DNA of 64,000 bases from Protonemura montana. Its lineage: Eukaryota; Arthropoda; Insecta; Plecoptera; Nemouridae. The notes beneath the pieces are model-generated. The model saw only the letters and a list, made by a program, of their open reading frames with translations. It had not been told where the DNA came from and searched no databases. The first letter of the stretch is position 1. Each line of letters starts with the position of its first letter. Below are positions 11,610-23,264 of this stretch, piece by piece. The stretch spans positions 1,240,001-1,304,000 of the forward strand of contig OX387606.1 of the NCBI GenBank assembly GCA_947568835.1, given 5' to 3'. The translations under genes and the position numbers were made by a program.

Positions 11610-13670
11610 GGTGGGAATATGAACTATGAGTGTTGGCTGACAGGTTCATCTCGGTTTCATTCAATTCTAAACTTGTTTTCAAAATGTCAGTCATAATGGG
11701 GTGGTATGTATGCCTCTGCGTGTGGATTTATGCATCGGGGTGAAAAGGATGTGAGGAAAATAACCCAGTGTCCGCTCTAAGCCAATACGTGCTGTCGAAG
11801 GCCATCGATGTGAAGTCCCTACCAAAGGACGGGACAAGCCAAAGACTTGGGATTCCTCCGCCAATTTTTGCCACCGAGAGTTTGATTGGTCTGTTGATTA
11901 AATCAATTATCCAGTCGCGTTAGCCTTACCTTGCCACAGCCTGGTGGACTCTGACTACACATTGCCAACTTTAGAATGCAAAATAATGCCAGTCTTCACC
12001 GGGGAGTTTGAAAATTAACCATGAAATTATGAAGGAACAATACATCTCGCATTTTAATTCTTACGTTTAATTAATTTAAGTGAAATTAAATCTAGTTAAA
12101 AATGAGAACTTAAATACAAAACTAAACGTTCTAGTGGCTTCTGCTAAATACCTACCGTACACTAGCAGATTCTAGCAATGGCTGCCAAAGAGCGGTTTGC
12201 AAGCTTGGGTGCATGCCAAACCTGATAAAAGTTAAAAGTAATCTAAAATATATTAATTTTAACTTTGGTTGGTTAACATTTTTTTTTTCATTAAATATTT
12301 ATTTTTACTGAGATCATTAAATGTTTCAACCAAAGAAAAACATTATTTTGTTGCTTTTAAATCGGATAGTTAACAGTAGCATCGTGGTGTCATGTTTTCT
12401 AGGTTGGTATGAGAAGCCCAGAAAGTAGCAAACTCAAATTAATCCTATTGTAAGTACAGAAGCTCTCCAGGCACTCCCTTCTAAAAATTCTGCTTTCATA
12501 TGTGGTTAGTCCATCCAACATGGGACTCGACGCGATGTTGCGGTTGCAACCAACCAAACTGGTCGGTGCTTATAGGTTTTGCTAATTCAGGAAGCAAACA
12601 CTCGTTGACAGCCTGACATTGACCCCATAGTGCGACGTGTCGGGCGTTATTCGGACATTTCCGCAATCCGCCGAAACGGAGGGACTTCCTTTAACAAGTG
12701 CACGATAATGACTCTGCCGAGGATCGAGCCATCCGACTCCAAGCACAAAGCTATTGTTTCTGTTTGCGCCGTGCAACGAGGCGGTGGCGGAGATTGGGTA
12801 ACACTAAGAGGCCCGGCTGTCAAACGGGGACCTGACCCGACTCCTCCTTTCCCTCGCTGATTACCGCGCTTGCACTTCCGGTGCCGAACAATTCGGTGCG
12901 CTTCGCTGACTCCTGCTCGGGGAGTGACTCATTGCCGTCAGTGCAAAGCCCTTCTCACGTTACTGACACTTCTTATGTGGTTTGGTCGCAGGTTGGTGGG
13001 ATCGCCTTGAATCTTCTTCTAGGGCTTGCTGACTTGGACCTCTATACAGGTGTCTAAAGAGAAGGGGGCTTCAATGTCAATGGGGAATGGAAATTGGGAA
13101 AAACAGGTCGCCACCCGAGCCAAAACCCGATTAATCCTGAGTGCATGTAGCATTGACAAGCATGAATATCTGCAGGTTCCTTTTAGTGCGAAATTTAAAA
13201 AAAGAGCTTAACAAACAGAAATGTATCAAATGAGGATATTTTCCTTCCAGTTTGGCTTCATTCTGGTCAGATCATTGTGGTGTCCCCTGGAATGTTTGTA
13301 CACTGAAAGAGCTGCAGACATAATGCACATTCTTTCATTCTTCAGCCTCCAGTGGCGGAGCCCTCGATCAACGACAGTCCGCCACTACTCGAGTCCCAAG
13401 CGATTGTCTCCTGTTCTCCGGCCAGATCACCGGAAACGGCTTCACGGCCGACCGACGCCTTCCGGCGCTGACAACACGCTACCTGACGACGCCTCGCTGG
13501 CTCACGACGGCGATCGTGTGACAACATCGACCTTCTCCCTTGTCCACGCGATCCGCTGGCAAGGAGGAGCGTCGTCCGGCCCGCGACGTCGGCGTCGGCG
13601 TCGGAGTGTGACGCTGGCCCAGATACCGCGGATCGTCTTCATGCGATCTAGGCGACCCAGTGCTCGGATA
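11610..13670. other. intronic or intergenic DNA, no supported exon
   Basis: AT-rich, especially 12.0-12.4 kb. If the exons at 13.7 and 15.0 kb belong to the coiled-coil gene, this is its intron. No transposon ends or RNA genes were recognised. Confidence 0.4.
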
Positions 13671-13671
13671 C

Positions 13672-13714
13672 CAGGCGCTCGTTCTCAAGCAGACGAATCC
13701 GACCGGCAAGTCGA
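13672..13714 (-). CDS. candidate 43-nt coiled-coil exon of the same gene
   Basis: Bounded by CATTGTCAG|TCG (acceptor 13716-13715, with a pyrimidine-rich approach) and CCTG|GTATCC (donor 13671-13670). Read with two bases from a preceding exon it encodes RLAGRIRLLENERL, a heptad-like helix. It ends in phase 0, matching the phase-0 start of the exon at 11602. Its incoming phase does not match the exon at 14884-15078, so at least one further exon would be needed between them. Confidence 0.35.
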
Positions 13715-14883
13715 CTGACAATGGAGAAACGCCACGCTTCCTTCCTTCCTTCCTTTCTTCCTTCCTTATCGCCGTCCGTCAGTCCGTCGATCTGTACCTT
13801 CATCGGCAAGCACGAGCCGTTCCCTTGCAAACTGGTTTCTGTGTTAACAGTTCCCTGCCCTTCCCTGCGTAGATTGTCGTCGAGTTCCCACGGGCTGGTT
13901 TGCTCGGTGCCGAGAGAAGAGAGTGTCACTAGTCTGCACATATGCATGGTAATTTCAACGCGCTACACTTCCTGCTTCCTGCTCGGACACAACCTCTATC
14001 AGCCATCTATCCACCTGTCAGATATACTTCACAATGACGTGCTGTGACCCTACTACTCCAATCAATACTCTGATATTTCGAACCCTTCCATTATAATCGA
14101 CTTGACGTCGAGTTGGACGAGACTTTGTGTATTTATGTTACCTAAGAAATCAAATATATGTATCTTCGATCTCCAACTTTCAAAATATTAGCTGAATGTA
14201 GCAAGGATAGTAAAAGTATTATGGCATACGGGCTTTGCTGGGTTGGGCTCAGGTCGAGTCGTCTATAAAAACTGTTTTCTTTTTTCAGGAATTAATTTTA
14301 ACAGACACCAATTGCTAAGTTAGAGTGATTTTTTACTCAGAAGTTTGATTCTTGCTATAAAGGCATTCTCTTACAATTGACTCTAATTTAGTTGTGATTA
14401 CCTACCTATATTTGCACGACATTGAGCCCGCGTACCTGATATTGGTCTGCCATTAGAAGCCTGTTTTTTATGTGGATATAATTGATTCCTTAAATGCATG
14501 TTTGTTATTTATTGACAGGCTATTGTTGATTTCATCTGGTGGACTTCATTGATTGGCTATGTTCAGTGCTTGCAAAGCAAGAAAGCGGTGAATTGGCTCA
14601 AGGGCGTTTACCTAGGTGCAATGAAATGTATCACAAACAAATACAATTCATTTTTGAGATAGAAATGTCCAAATTTTGAAGAACTGGAAAGCGAAATTTG
14701 CTAAACAAATTTTTACATGCGTAATTAAAGAGTACTTCTCTGCACTGCGGCTTTAATATATGCACTTTGAAGTTCACTGATCACCCGCTTGTATGGCAAG
14801 ATCAATCTAGGTAAAATTCCACCAACCCACGACGCCACGACGTCACGACGCCCCCCAAACTTTTCCCGAGCTAAGCGTCTCAC

Positions 14884-15078
14884 CTGTCTAGCCCGCGTCA
14901 ACTCCGCGTCGGCGTCGGCGTCGGCATCCCTGACGAACGGCGTCCTCCACTGGGCGTCGCCGCTCGTCGACGTCACCGACGACGCCGTCAGCAGCTGACG
15001 GACGGCGTCACGACGCTCCGGGTTCGACGCCGTTAGCATGTCTCGTGCGAAGGCACTTTTGAAGACGCTGACGTCCAT
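14884..15078 (-). CDS. candidate first coding exon of the coiled-coil gene
   Basis: ATG at 15078-15076 opens 65 codons ending at a consensus donor CAG|GTGAGA (14884/14883), phase 0. The peptide starts MDVSVFKSAFARDMLTASNP and includes the helix ERRDAVRQLLTAS. It ends in an Asp-Ala run (DADADADA) encoded by a GTCGGC microsatellite, then ELTRARQ. It reads as real coding sequence, but its link to the exons further left is inferred from strand, order and character only. Confidence 0.4.
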
Positions 15079-15319
15079 CGCTAGCACAGAACGTCGAGCA
15101 CCCAACACTAGCACCCACAACAATCCGACCCTCCGCGACGGCAGCTCGAGGCAAACTGACCGGTTGCGTTGGAAACCGCGGAGCGTAACGGTGGAATGAT
15201 CGGCCCCCTCTGCTGGCTGTTTGTAGAGAGCACTGTGCGTGTGGAGTGGCGAACTGAAGCAGCTCTAACCAAAGTGTGGTCGGTGTGCTCGTGTAGAGGC
15301 CATTGCACCGCTTTAGTCA

Positions 15320-15375
15320 ATGTCACCCATGCAATGTCACCCATGCAATGTCACCCATGCACCCATGCACCCATG
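15320..15375. repeat. short tandem repeat of ATGTCACCC / ATGCACCC
   Basis: CAATGTCACCCATG occurs about three times, followed by three ATGCACCC copies. Small local expansion with no coding context. Confidence 0.8.
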
Positions 15376-15738
15376 CACTACAATACCGAAGGTAGAAACA
15401 AAGTGCGATGAGCCATTATTTGGGAAATAGCACACCATTTTATTTATTTTTCCATTCTGGATCGGGGATTGCGCTTTCCGCTCCCGTTTTAATGTATTCA
15501 GCCTCAATCAATTAATGAATATTACCAATAAACTCAATAATCTATTTTAATTTAACCCTGGACAAGTATCTAGTCAATTAAAACAGAATGCCATCTTACT
15601 TATACCGCTTATACCTTGAACTAAACGCCCCAAGTTCAGGAAAAACAGCCTTGTCAGTTATTCAGCCAACTTCTGAGAGTTTCACATCGAAATACCACCA
15701 AGTCGCAGCAGCAGCAGCAATTTCCAACTCTTAGCAAG

Positions 15739-15876
15739 ATGCGACTCTCGGTCCCCGCCCCGCCTCCCGGCTTGACGGGCACCCTGGGGACGCAACGGGA
15801 CCGTGACGCAATCGGGGACGCCGTCGTGCAGGAGAGCGATCGGCCGGCACAGAATGCAGACGTGCAATTATACGAG
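15739..15876 (+). CDS. possible coding exon, unknown protein
   Basis: The plus-strand frame contains an ATG at 15739 and is open for 46 codons to a donor GAG|GTGAGC (15876/15877), phase 0. The peptide has a Pro-rich start (MRLSVPAPPPGLTGTLGTQR) followed by a mixed hydrophilic segment ending ADVQLYE. The frame is also open upstream through a CAG repeat (Q5). No downstream exon was found before the esterase gene, which lies on the other strand. The assignment is tentative. Confidence 0.3.
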
Positions 15877-15952
15877 GTGAGCACCACTTGTCGGCTAACC
15901 GTCGTGGCTTGACCCTCGAGTAGAATCAACACTGTTGGTAGTCCGTGTGATT

Positions 15953-16072
15953 TGCTCGGGCCTCTACGTGCTCGGGCCTCTACGTGCTCGGGCCTCTACG
16001 TGCTCGGGCCTCTACGTGCTCGGGCCTCTACGTGCTCGGGCCTCTACGTGCTCGGGCCTCTACGTGCTCGGG
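15953..16072. repeat. 16-bp tandem repeat, about 7 copies
   Basis: Unit GTGCTCGGGCCTCTAC repeated head to tail almost without change. Confidence 0.9.
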
Positions 16073-16175
16073 CCGAGCCGTGCTATGGTGCGTGCTCATG
16101 ATACCGTGTGAACATACTTGCATAGCATCAGGTGATATCTCGTCTTCTTACCACTCGGCCATGCAACGACGCACT

Positions 16176-16550
16176 GGCACCATCATCCAGGGGTTAACCA
16201 CCATCATCCAGGGGTTAACCACCATCATCTCGGGGTGTACCACCATCATCCAGGGGTTAACCACCATCATCCAGGGGTGTACCACCATCATCCAGGGGTG
16301 TACCACCATCATCCAGGGGTTAACCACCATCATCCAGGGGTGTACCACCATCATCCAGGGGTGTACCACCATCATCCAGGGGTTAACCACCATCATCCAG
16401 GGGTGTACCACCATCATCCAGGGGTTAACCACCATCATCCAGGGGTGTACCACCATCATCCAGGGGTTAACCACCATCATCCAGGGGTGTACCACCATCA
16501 TCCAGGGGTGTATCACCATCAAAGCAGGGGTTTATCACCATCAAAGCAGG
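16176..16550. repeat. 21-bp minisatellite, about 17 copies
   Basis: Unit ACCACCATCATCCAGGGGT plus GT or TA. A two-base variable site alternates TTAACC and TGTACC between copies. Because 21 is divisible by 3, both strands show long periodic frames (HHHPGVY on plus, NPWMMVV on minus), which are repeat artefacts. Confidence 0.9.
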
Positions 16551-16728
16551 TTGGAAACCTCCTGACGCTCTTCTGAAGAAGAACGAAGCTCGAGCCTCCT
16601 TGGCACCACCTGACAAAGTCCGCTTTATCAACCACAATTTAACAATTAATTTGCTTGCAAATAACAAACATGCTGGCAATTGTTTGAACAACAATGTATT
16701 ACAAGAACATTTTCGAATCTCGGCTGGC

Positions 16729-16734
16729 TTTATT
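16729..16734 (-). promoter_or_regulatory. candidate polyadenylation signal of the esterase gene
   Basis: Plus-strand TTTATT (AATAAA on minus), about 165 nt beyond the stop codon of the carboxylesterase. Confidence 0.45.
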
Positions 16735-16898
16735 ATAATCCAACGTAATTAAAAAGTCTATCAAAAGTTGCAAAATAATGAGCACTGAAGTAATAGATAT
16801 AAGTCTGCATTTAGAATGTAGACTTGATGGCGATGGTGGACATCTTATTGAGAACGGATCCTCGCGATCCAACGTGTGGTGAACGCCTCCCCCAGCCG

Positions 16899-19800
16899 CT
16901 AGAGCTCGTCCCTGAGAACGCGCGACTTGGATACCTGCGCGCTGGCTATGCGCAGGCTGTCCCAGAAGCTGCGCTGACCGAGCTCTTTAGCTGTTACCAC
17001 GTGGACAGCCAACGGTGACACCACTTCAAGATATGTCACATCGGCGTCCTCTGCTGAAACGCTTGGCCAGGTCACGTTGTCCACGACGGGCACACCGGAG
17101 GCGGCAAACGAGGTCCACATCTGGACATGGGATGCACCGAGTTGGTAGGATTCAGATTTGCAGGTGATAAATATCACTTCCATTATCAAGTAAGTTTTGA
17201 AACAAGATTGAATGGCCGTTTGACTAAAGATTTGTGGCAATTGTCGGTGGCAATAGCCAAAATTAGCCGCCTGCCGAAGTGGTGTAATATTTATAAGTAA
17301 ATAGAAAAAACTCGGACGTAAAATTAAAAGAATACTAAAATAATGTTTCTGAATTTGCACCAAATGGTATAGGAAGTGAAGTAATACAAAGATAAGTCTT
17401 GAGAATTCAAGATGCTATCCCATTATAAACAGGGCTTTGCCTGACTTTCTGTCTTATTAAAATACCCCTAAAATGCCCCCGATCTAAAAGTCCCATAAAA
17501 CTCACCCCTAACAACAGATCAGACATGGCTGCGTCCTGCGCAGTGCTGCGCGAGTCGGCGAACGGACTGCGCAGGATATAGGCAAGATCGTCGCCGTGGC
17601 TGGCTCCCAGATCGCGCGGTGAGCCGGACATGGCCTCGGAGAAGCTGCGTGCGCCGCGGTAGGAGAACCGGTACAGGAAGACAGGGGAAACTGCCGCTTG
17701 AAGGCGTGCGGATCGCTCCAGCTCGGCCACGAAATGTCGGTCGCCTACCATCTGTTCAAGACCAAGGCAAGGGATGAAGGTTGGAGAGCACAAAAGATGG
17801 CTTAAAGTAGCCCGGTGCCTCTACGAGCCTAACAGCACCAACGGGCCAGAACGCTTGCTTTGTCAATGGAGAATGGAGAATGGAGAATGGAGAATGAGAA
17901 CAAATAATTTTACCTACGCCATGACCTCTAGCATCATCCAGGCAATCCTAATGATAGAAATTAGAACTCAACGCACCTGAATCAGCTCGGCCACTGTCTC
18001 CTGATCGACACGACCATCCGGCATATACTGCTTCCTCGCTGCGCGCGCAGCGAGAATGGCGTCCTCGGGCGTCGCAGCGGCTCCTGCAAGGTCCAAGAGC
18101 GCAGGCGCGATCCAGTCCCAGCCGTCGCGCAGCTCGACCATGGCGGCGACATCGTCCACAAACTCGGCGACTGGGTAGAGACCCTCGTGAGACGTTACAC
18201 CCACCAGCCAAGGCACTGGGGCGCCGGCGCCGCGTCGCAGCACGGCGTCGGGCGTCTCGGCGAGGAATGCTTCGGGAGAGCTCGGCTCCACACTCGGGGC
18301 CCACGGGGAGAACGGATTGGCGTGCCACAGCTGTAGTCAAGGTCAAGGATGACGGGGTGAAAACACGATTAGCTTCAAGTTGCACGCTGCTCTGGGGCTA
18401 GGCAGGAAGATGGAGTCTTATGGTGGGACATTTCACTATTCTAAGTTTTAACACTATCAAACGAAGCAAGAAATAAACATCGCTTTGTTTGGTTTTTTTT
18501 TAACGGCAAACTGTGGCATTGGTTCGGGCTGATAATGGACATAAACTATTTTTGAAGTTGTACCGTACAAACATAGGACGCCACTCACTGCTTGGCAGAG
18601 GAACCAGGCTATGATCAGCCTGTCATTCAATCAACTTGACAAACATAGGACACCACTCACTGCTTGGCAGAGGAACCAGGCTATGATCAGCCTGTCATTC
18701 AATCAACTTGACAAAAATATATTTCCAGAGGTGTTAAATAATTCCTTGTACCAGATGCATGTGTAATATGTATCAGATTGTAAAACTGTAAAGTACCTAA
18801 CCACCGGACAATGCAATTCACTTATTGTGTATAAACCTAAGTTGCTAATAAAACCATTATTATTATTATTATTATTATTGTTGTTGTTGTTTTAACAGCA
18901 GGGAGGTTCTGTGGTACTGATCTAATGGCCTGCGGTGAGTGGCAGGACGATCACTGCCAGGGGTTATCAAGCCTACTCAAGTCTGTTGAACGCGAGCAAA
19001 TAGATTCCTCGACTAATTCATGCTGCTATAGAAGATATTGATGGGGAAGTTAAGTGAAGCTATTGTACCATAAATCTGTACCCTCCTCCTCCTTGATGTC
19101 AGCATCCAATACTTGATAAAATTCAGGGATTCTCCTTTCAAGACATACGGATTTCAGTAATCGTTATAAGGAACCGGTGTTTCCAACACGTCAAACTGAT
19201 TGGATTACCAAGTAATTGAAACTTGAGCCCATTGCACACAAATGAAAGGGATTGCTTGAAATGAGTGGGAGCTAGAGACAGAAAGAAGTACATGTTTCTA
19301 ACAGAGTGAAGAGAAATGACACCAACACAGTAGATACTAGCAAGAATAGATCCCATTCGCTTCTCGGTCCTAATTCTCACACTTCTAAACAGCGGTCCAC
19401 GGATCTCTCCAGTGAAGAGGATGTTAACAAAATGTCCTTCTCTACAAGAGAGATCCAGCAGGCCTTGTTCTAGAGGCGCTAGCTTTCTTATAATTATCAT
19501 TGAACAATTAACAATGTGCGTTAAAGCAAAAAATTAACGCATTTCAGTATGATTGTTTTTAGAAACAACCGATATCTTACCATGAACAATTCGGTAGCCG
19601 CGACGAGCTGGTGTCCCTCCACTCTTCGCAAACACTCGGCAACCGCTCGGCTATCATCGGGCTTCACGCACTCGAACATCTCCGCCAAAGTTCGCGTCTT
19701 TTCGGGCAGACGATCGGCCTGCGCCCAGCGGCAGGTTGCCGAACCACTGAGCGAGGCACCTGCACGGAAGAGACCACGGGAGCCAGGAGAGACCATGTGA

Positions 19801-21193
19801 TAGTGTACCGATGCGCCGCCAGCCGAGAGACCTGTGATGGTCACTCGGTCGGGATCGCCGCCAAACGCCCCAATGTTCGTGCGGACCCAACGCAGTGCTG
19901 CCTGTTGGTCCTTCAGTCCGTTGTTGCCGGGGACGACGTCGTCGCCCGTCGACAGAAAGCCTGGGAGGGTGGATGGTAAACAGTACTCGAGTGATACGTT
20001 CAGTACATCTACAGCGTAGGACAGAGGTGGGTGGACCACTTATCATAATTCCTGGAAAACTGGGATGGACTGACAGGGTCCTTTCTTACAAAACTTGGCC
20101 CCTGCATGGCCTAGAGGCTGATTGTGAACAACTACAACGGCCTGGGAACGTACCCAACATGCCGAGACGATAGTTGAGGGAGACGAGGATCACACCGCGA
20201 GCCACTAGGAAGTCCGGCCGCACGAGGGCGCCGCTGCCGTACATGAAGGCGCCTCCGTGGAAGAAGACGATGACGTCGCGACGCTTGGTGCCGTCTAGCG
20301 GCAACGGAGCGAACACGTTCAAGTAGAGACAGTCTTCGGCGCCTGTCACTTTGCTCTCACGCGTCCATTGAAGGCACGGAGACCCGTGCGTAGTCGTCTT
20401 GCGCACGCCCGACCAAGAAGCCAGCGCTCGCGGTGGCTGGTGGTGGAAACTTTCAACTTAAAAAAGTGATGTAGCTGCAGGATTACAAGCGCTCTGTTAT
20501 TCACCTAGCAATGCGAGTTGCCATAGAGAGACTTTGAAGCCAAGGCCGCCATCTTGAGAGTCTCTGATTATGAGATTTCTCAAAGAACCAGCGCTAATTT
20601 AAGTAAAATCATCAGAAGTTTCCGTGGGTTTCGTAGTTCACACCACTTAAACGGTCAAAATCAAAGGGACACCTAGGACTTAGTGACTTTACCTGTTGCC
20701 AACAATGAATTGCCTAACTTCAATTTTGATCAGCTGGCTCTCCATTGGTTCCTCGGTCCCTTTGAGTATCACATATCGTTTGACACTGTCACCATGACAG
20801 TAAAACTATCGCTGCCATTGTTAACAAGATTGACAGGTGTAAAGATCGATCAGCTGTGTCCTGTCAAGTAATTGTGATCTAATCTATTCGAATCTTTTTC
20901 GCTAGTTGTCACAAAAGCTTAGGCTGCTGGAACTTTGCGACTGGCCATTGCATAACGTCGGGTCACTAAGCCCCGTTCGATGTTCATTTTAAAGTTAAAC
21001 CCACCTCGAATCGCAATTCTCCGACGGGAGGCTGTGCGTACGGGACGCCGCGGAACGACGCGTAGGGGACGCCGTCATATTCCTCGACGGCGCCTTCCAG
21101 GACTCCCTGTTCTACTCGTACATTGGGCCCCGAGGACGCCGACCCCCAGTGCACGGCGATTTGCATGCAGATAATCAACAGCAGCATCTTCAT
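16899..21193 (-). CDS. carboxylesterase type B, six exons, complete, C-terminal RDEL
   Basis: Exons on minus: 21193-21005, 20436-20154, 19960-19581, 18330-17977, 17751-17506, 17120-16899. All five introns are GT-AG and phases join without a break, giving 557 residues, normal for the family. It should hydrolyse carboxylic esters in the secretory pathway. The start MKMLLLIICMQIAVHWGSAS is a signal peptide. Visible motifs: EDCLYLNV (97-104), oxyanion-hole HGGAF (123-127), nucleophile elbow GLSAG (Ser203), charge-relay Glu333 in GVTSHEG, and His454 in ASHGDD. Thus all three catalytic residues are present. The last four residues are RDEL, a KDEL-like ER-retrieval signal, so the enzyme is probably luminal ER rather than secreted. 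It could be a juvenile-hormone esterase-like or detoxifying enzyme; the elbow is GLSAG rather than the GQSAG of typical insect juvenile-hormone esterases, so no specific substrate is claimed. It is head-to-head with CLOCK. Confidence 0.92.
18569..18713. repeat. 72-bp tandem duplication in esterase intron 3
   Basis: The segment starting ACATAGGACGCCACTCACTG at 18571 recurs 72 bp downstream with a single-base difference (GCC to ACC). It is a young local duplication. Confidence 0.9.
18858..18893. repeat. (TTA)n(TTG)n microsatellite
   Basis: About eight TTA units followed by four TTG units, next to SINE remnants in esterase intron 3. Confidence 0.9.
18895..19205 (-). mobile_element. degenerate 5S-derived SINE remnant
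   Basis: Pieces of the family are recognisable in order on the minus strand. The head end (AACACCGGTTCCTTATA) is near 19165-19195 and the tail GACCAGTG-like region is near 18915-18945. The middle is heavily altered. It lies inside esterase intron 3. Confidence 0.45.
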
Positions 21194-21570
21194 TCTTCGA
21201 CGCCTGCCCAGTGGTTACTGGTCATGATAGCGCGGGAAACGTTGGGGTCGGAGGTGAACGCTGGTGTTTTTAGGAAAGATGGACCTTGAGCTGCGAATAG
21301 ACTCTTCCTATTCAGATAATCGCTTGTTGTGATCGGTTATTTGTTGTTAATGAGTATCTTTGCCCGAAACTCTTTGAGAGAACTTTGCTTCCTTGCTCCA
21401 GGCATTTTGCCCAAATTGGTACGTCGCTTTTAGTTGCTTGCGTTAGAAACAACATGCTGCATAGCAAACAAATAAATAAGCGAGTAGTATTTCCATCAAC
21501 ACAGTTATCGATCGCTTTCGTCGTTCAGAAACAAAAGACAAACAAGTGCAGGCAAAAACAACAGTTGGAT

Positions 21571-23030
21571 GGGTGACCATCATACACATGACCAGTTCTG
21601 TTCGGGAGAGAGGTTGGAGGGATGAAAGTTAAGCAACACTGCGCTGTATCAGGTATTGGTTGGGTGACCATCATACACATGACCAGTTCTGTTCGGGAGA
21701 GAGGTTGGAGGGATGAAAGTCTAGCAACACTGCGCTGAGTCAGGTATTGGTTGGGTGACCATCATACACATGACCAGTTCTGTTCGGGAGAGAGGTTGGA
21801 GGGATGAAAGTCTAGCAACACTGCGCTGGGTCAGGTATTGGATGGGTGACCATCATACACATGTGACCAGTTCTGTTCAGGAGAGAGGTTGGAGGGATGA
21901 AAGTTAAGCAACACTGCGCTGAGTCAGGTATTGGATGGGTGACCATCATACACATGACCAGTTCTGTTCGGGAGAGAGGTTGGAGGGATGAAAGCTAAGC
22001 AACACTGCGCTGGGCCAGGTATTGGATGGGTGACCATCATACACATGACCAGTTCTGTTCGGGAGAGAGGTTGGAGGGATGAAAGTTAAGCAACACTGCG
22101 CTGAGTCAGGTATTGGTTGGGTGACCATCATACACATGACCAGTTCTGTTCAGGAGAGAGGTTGGAGGGATGAAAGTTAAGCAACACTGCGCTGAGTCAG
22201 GTATTGGATGGGTGACCATCATACACATGACCAGTTCTGTTCGGGAGAGAGGTTGGAGGGATGAAAGCTAAGCAACACTGCGCTGGGCCAGGTATTGGAT
22301 GGGTGACCATCATACACATGACCAGTTCTGTTCGGGAGAGAGGTTGGAGGGTAAGTTAAGCAACACTGCGCTGAGTCAGGTATTGGTTGGGTGACCATCA
22401 CACACATCACCAGTTCTGTTCGGGAGAGAGGTTGGAGGGATGAAAGTCTAGTAACACTGCGCTGGGTCAGGTATTGGATGGTTGACCATCATACACATGA
22501 CCAGTTCTGTTTGGCAGAGAGGTTGGAGGGATGAAAGTTAAGCAACACTGCGCTGGGTCAGGTATTGGATGGGTGACCATCATACACATGACCAGTTCAG
22601 TTCGGGAGAGAGGTTGGAGGGATGAAAGTTAAGCAACACTGCGCTGGGTCAGGTATTGGATGGGTGACCATCATACACATGACCAGTTCTGTTCGGGAGA
22701 GAGGTTGGAGGGATGAAAGTTAGTACAGCAACTTTATTCGCCTTGCTTATCAACCTCTCGACAGCATGGATTTGTGAAGGAATCCTGTTGTTCGAGTTGT
22801 ACCGTCCTTCGGAAGGGACGTTAAGCCGGTGGTCCCCTTGGTGCTCTTCGACAGGAGTAGGCTACGTGCCGGCACCGGGTTTCCCCTCCTCCCTTCTAGA
22901 CTAGGTTAGGTTCATCATCACCCTCATCATCATCAACTCATTCACCGACGCCATTAGACCAGTGCCGCATGGCCAGTTGTCAAAATAGTGCGTCGTTAAA
23001 CACCACAAATAATAAATAAAATAAAAACGA
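21571..23030 (+). mobile_element. 5S-derived SINE with tandemly amplified head (about 12.5 x 91 bp)
   Basis: A 91-bp unit is repeated about 12.5 times at 21571-22715. Within each unit GTTAAGCAACACTGCGCTG and then TATTGGATGGGTGACC correspond to the box A, intermediate element and box C region of arthropod 5S rRNA. After the last unit a single SINE body follows (CGTCCTTCGGAAGGGACGTT, then GCCGGCACCGGGTTT). It ends with TAGACCAGTGCCGCATGGCC, CGTCGTTAAACACCACAAAT and an AATAA-rich tail near 23030. The array fills most of the 2.1-kb gap between the divergent esterase and CLOCK genes and ends about 95 bp before the CLOCK E-box cluster. The units are too short and diverged to be functional 5S genes. 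Confidence 0.85.
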
Positions 23031-23123
23031 CAGTCGTTTGAATTTAGACTTTTCGTTCGCTCTCAGACTCGTTTCCACATGCTTGCTGCCACCTTGTAGC
23101 AAGGAGATGAACCTAATATTTAA

Positions 23124-23197
23124 GTCACGTGACAGCTGTCATCGCAACAGCTGTGATCCGTACCGAACCACATATCATGGCCGTAGTTGGCTATAAA
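23124..23197 (+). promoter_or_regulatory. putative CLOCK promoter: three E-boxes and a TATA box
   Basis: GTCACGTGAC (23124-23133) is a 10-bp palindrome holding the canonical circadian E-box CACGTG (23126-23131). It overlaps a second palindrome, GACAGCTGTC (23131-23140), with CAGCTG. A further ACAGCTGT lies at 23147-23154. TATAAAG follows at 23192, giving a predicted start near 23220. The order E-boxes, TATA, then coding start at 23282 makes a compact promoter. A caveat is the strong 3' splice-like tract TTTCCTTCACAG ending at 23264, so an upstream untranslated exon is possible. Confidence 0.55.
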
Positions 23198-23264
23198 GCA
23201 GCGGAGAAGTGAGCCAAGAACCGAGCGACGTTTGTTATTAGCTGCATTTACGTTTCCTTCACAG

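Noticed and set aside
13342-13718. GC-rich open frames on both strands (for example plus 13221-13718, 165 codons)
   Set aside because: Arg/Pro-rich translations of CG-rich DNA without a consistent acceptor/donor pair. Only the 43-nt minus-strand exon candidate was kept.
21571-22715. Cluster of 5S rRNA genes
   Set aside because: Only the internal promoter half resembles 5S. The flanking halves that form helix I are missing and a SINE body follows, so these are SINE heads.
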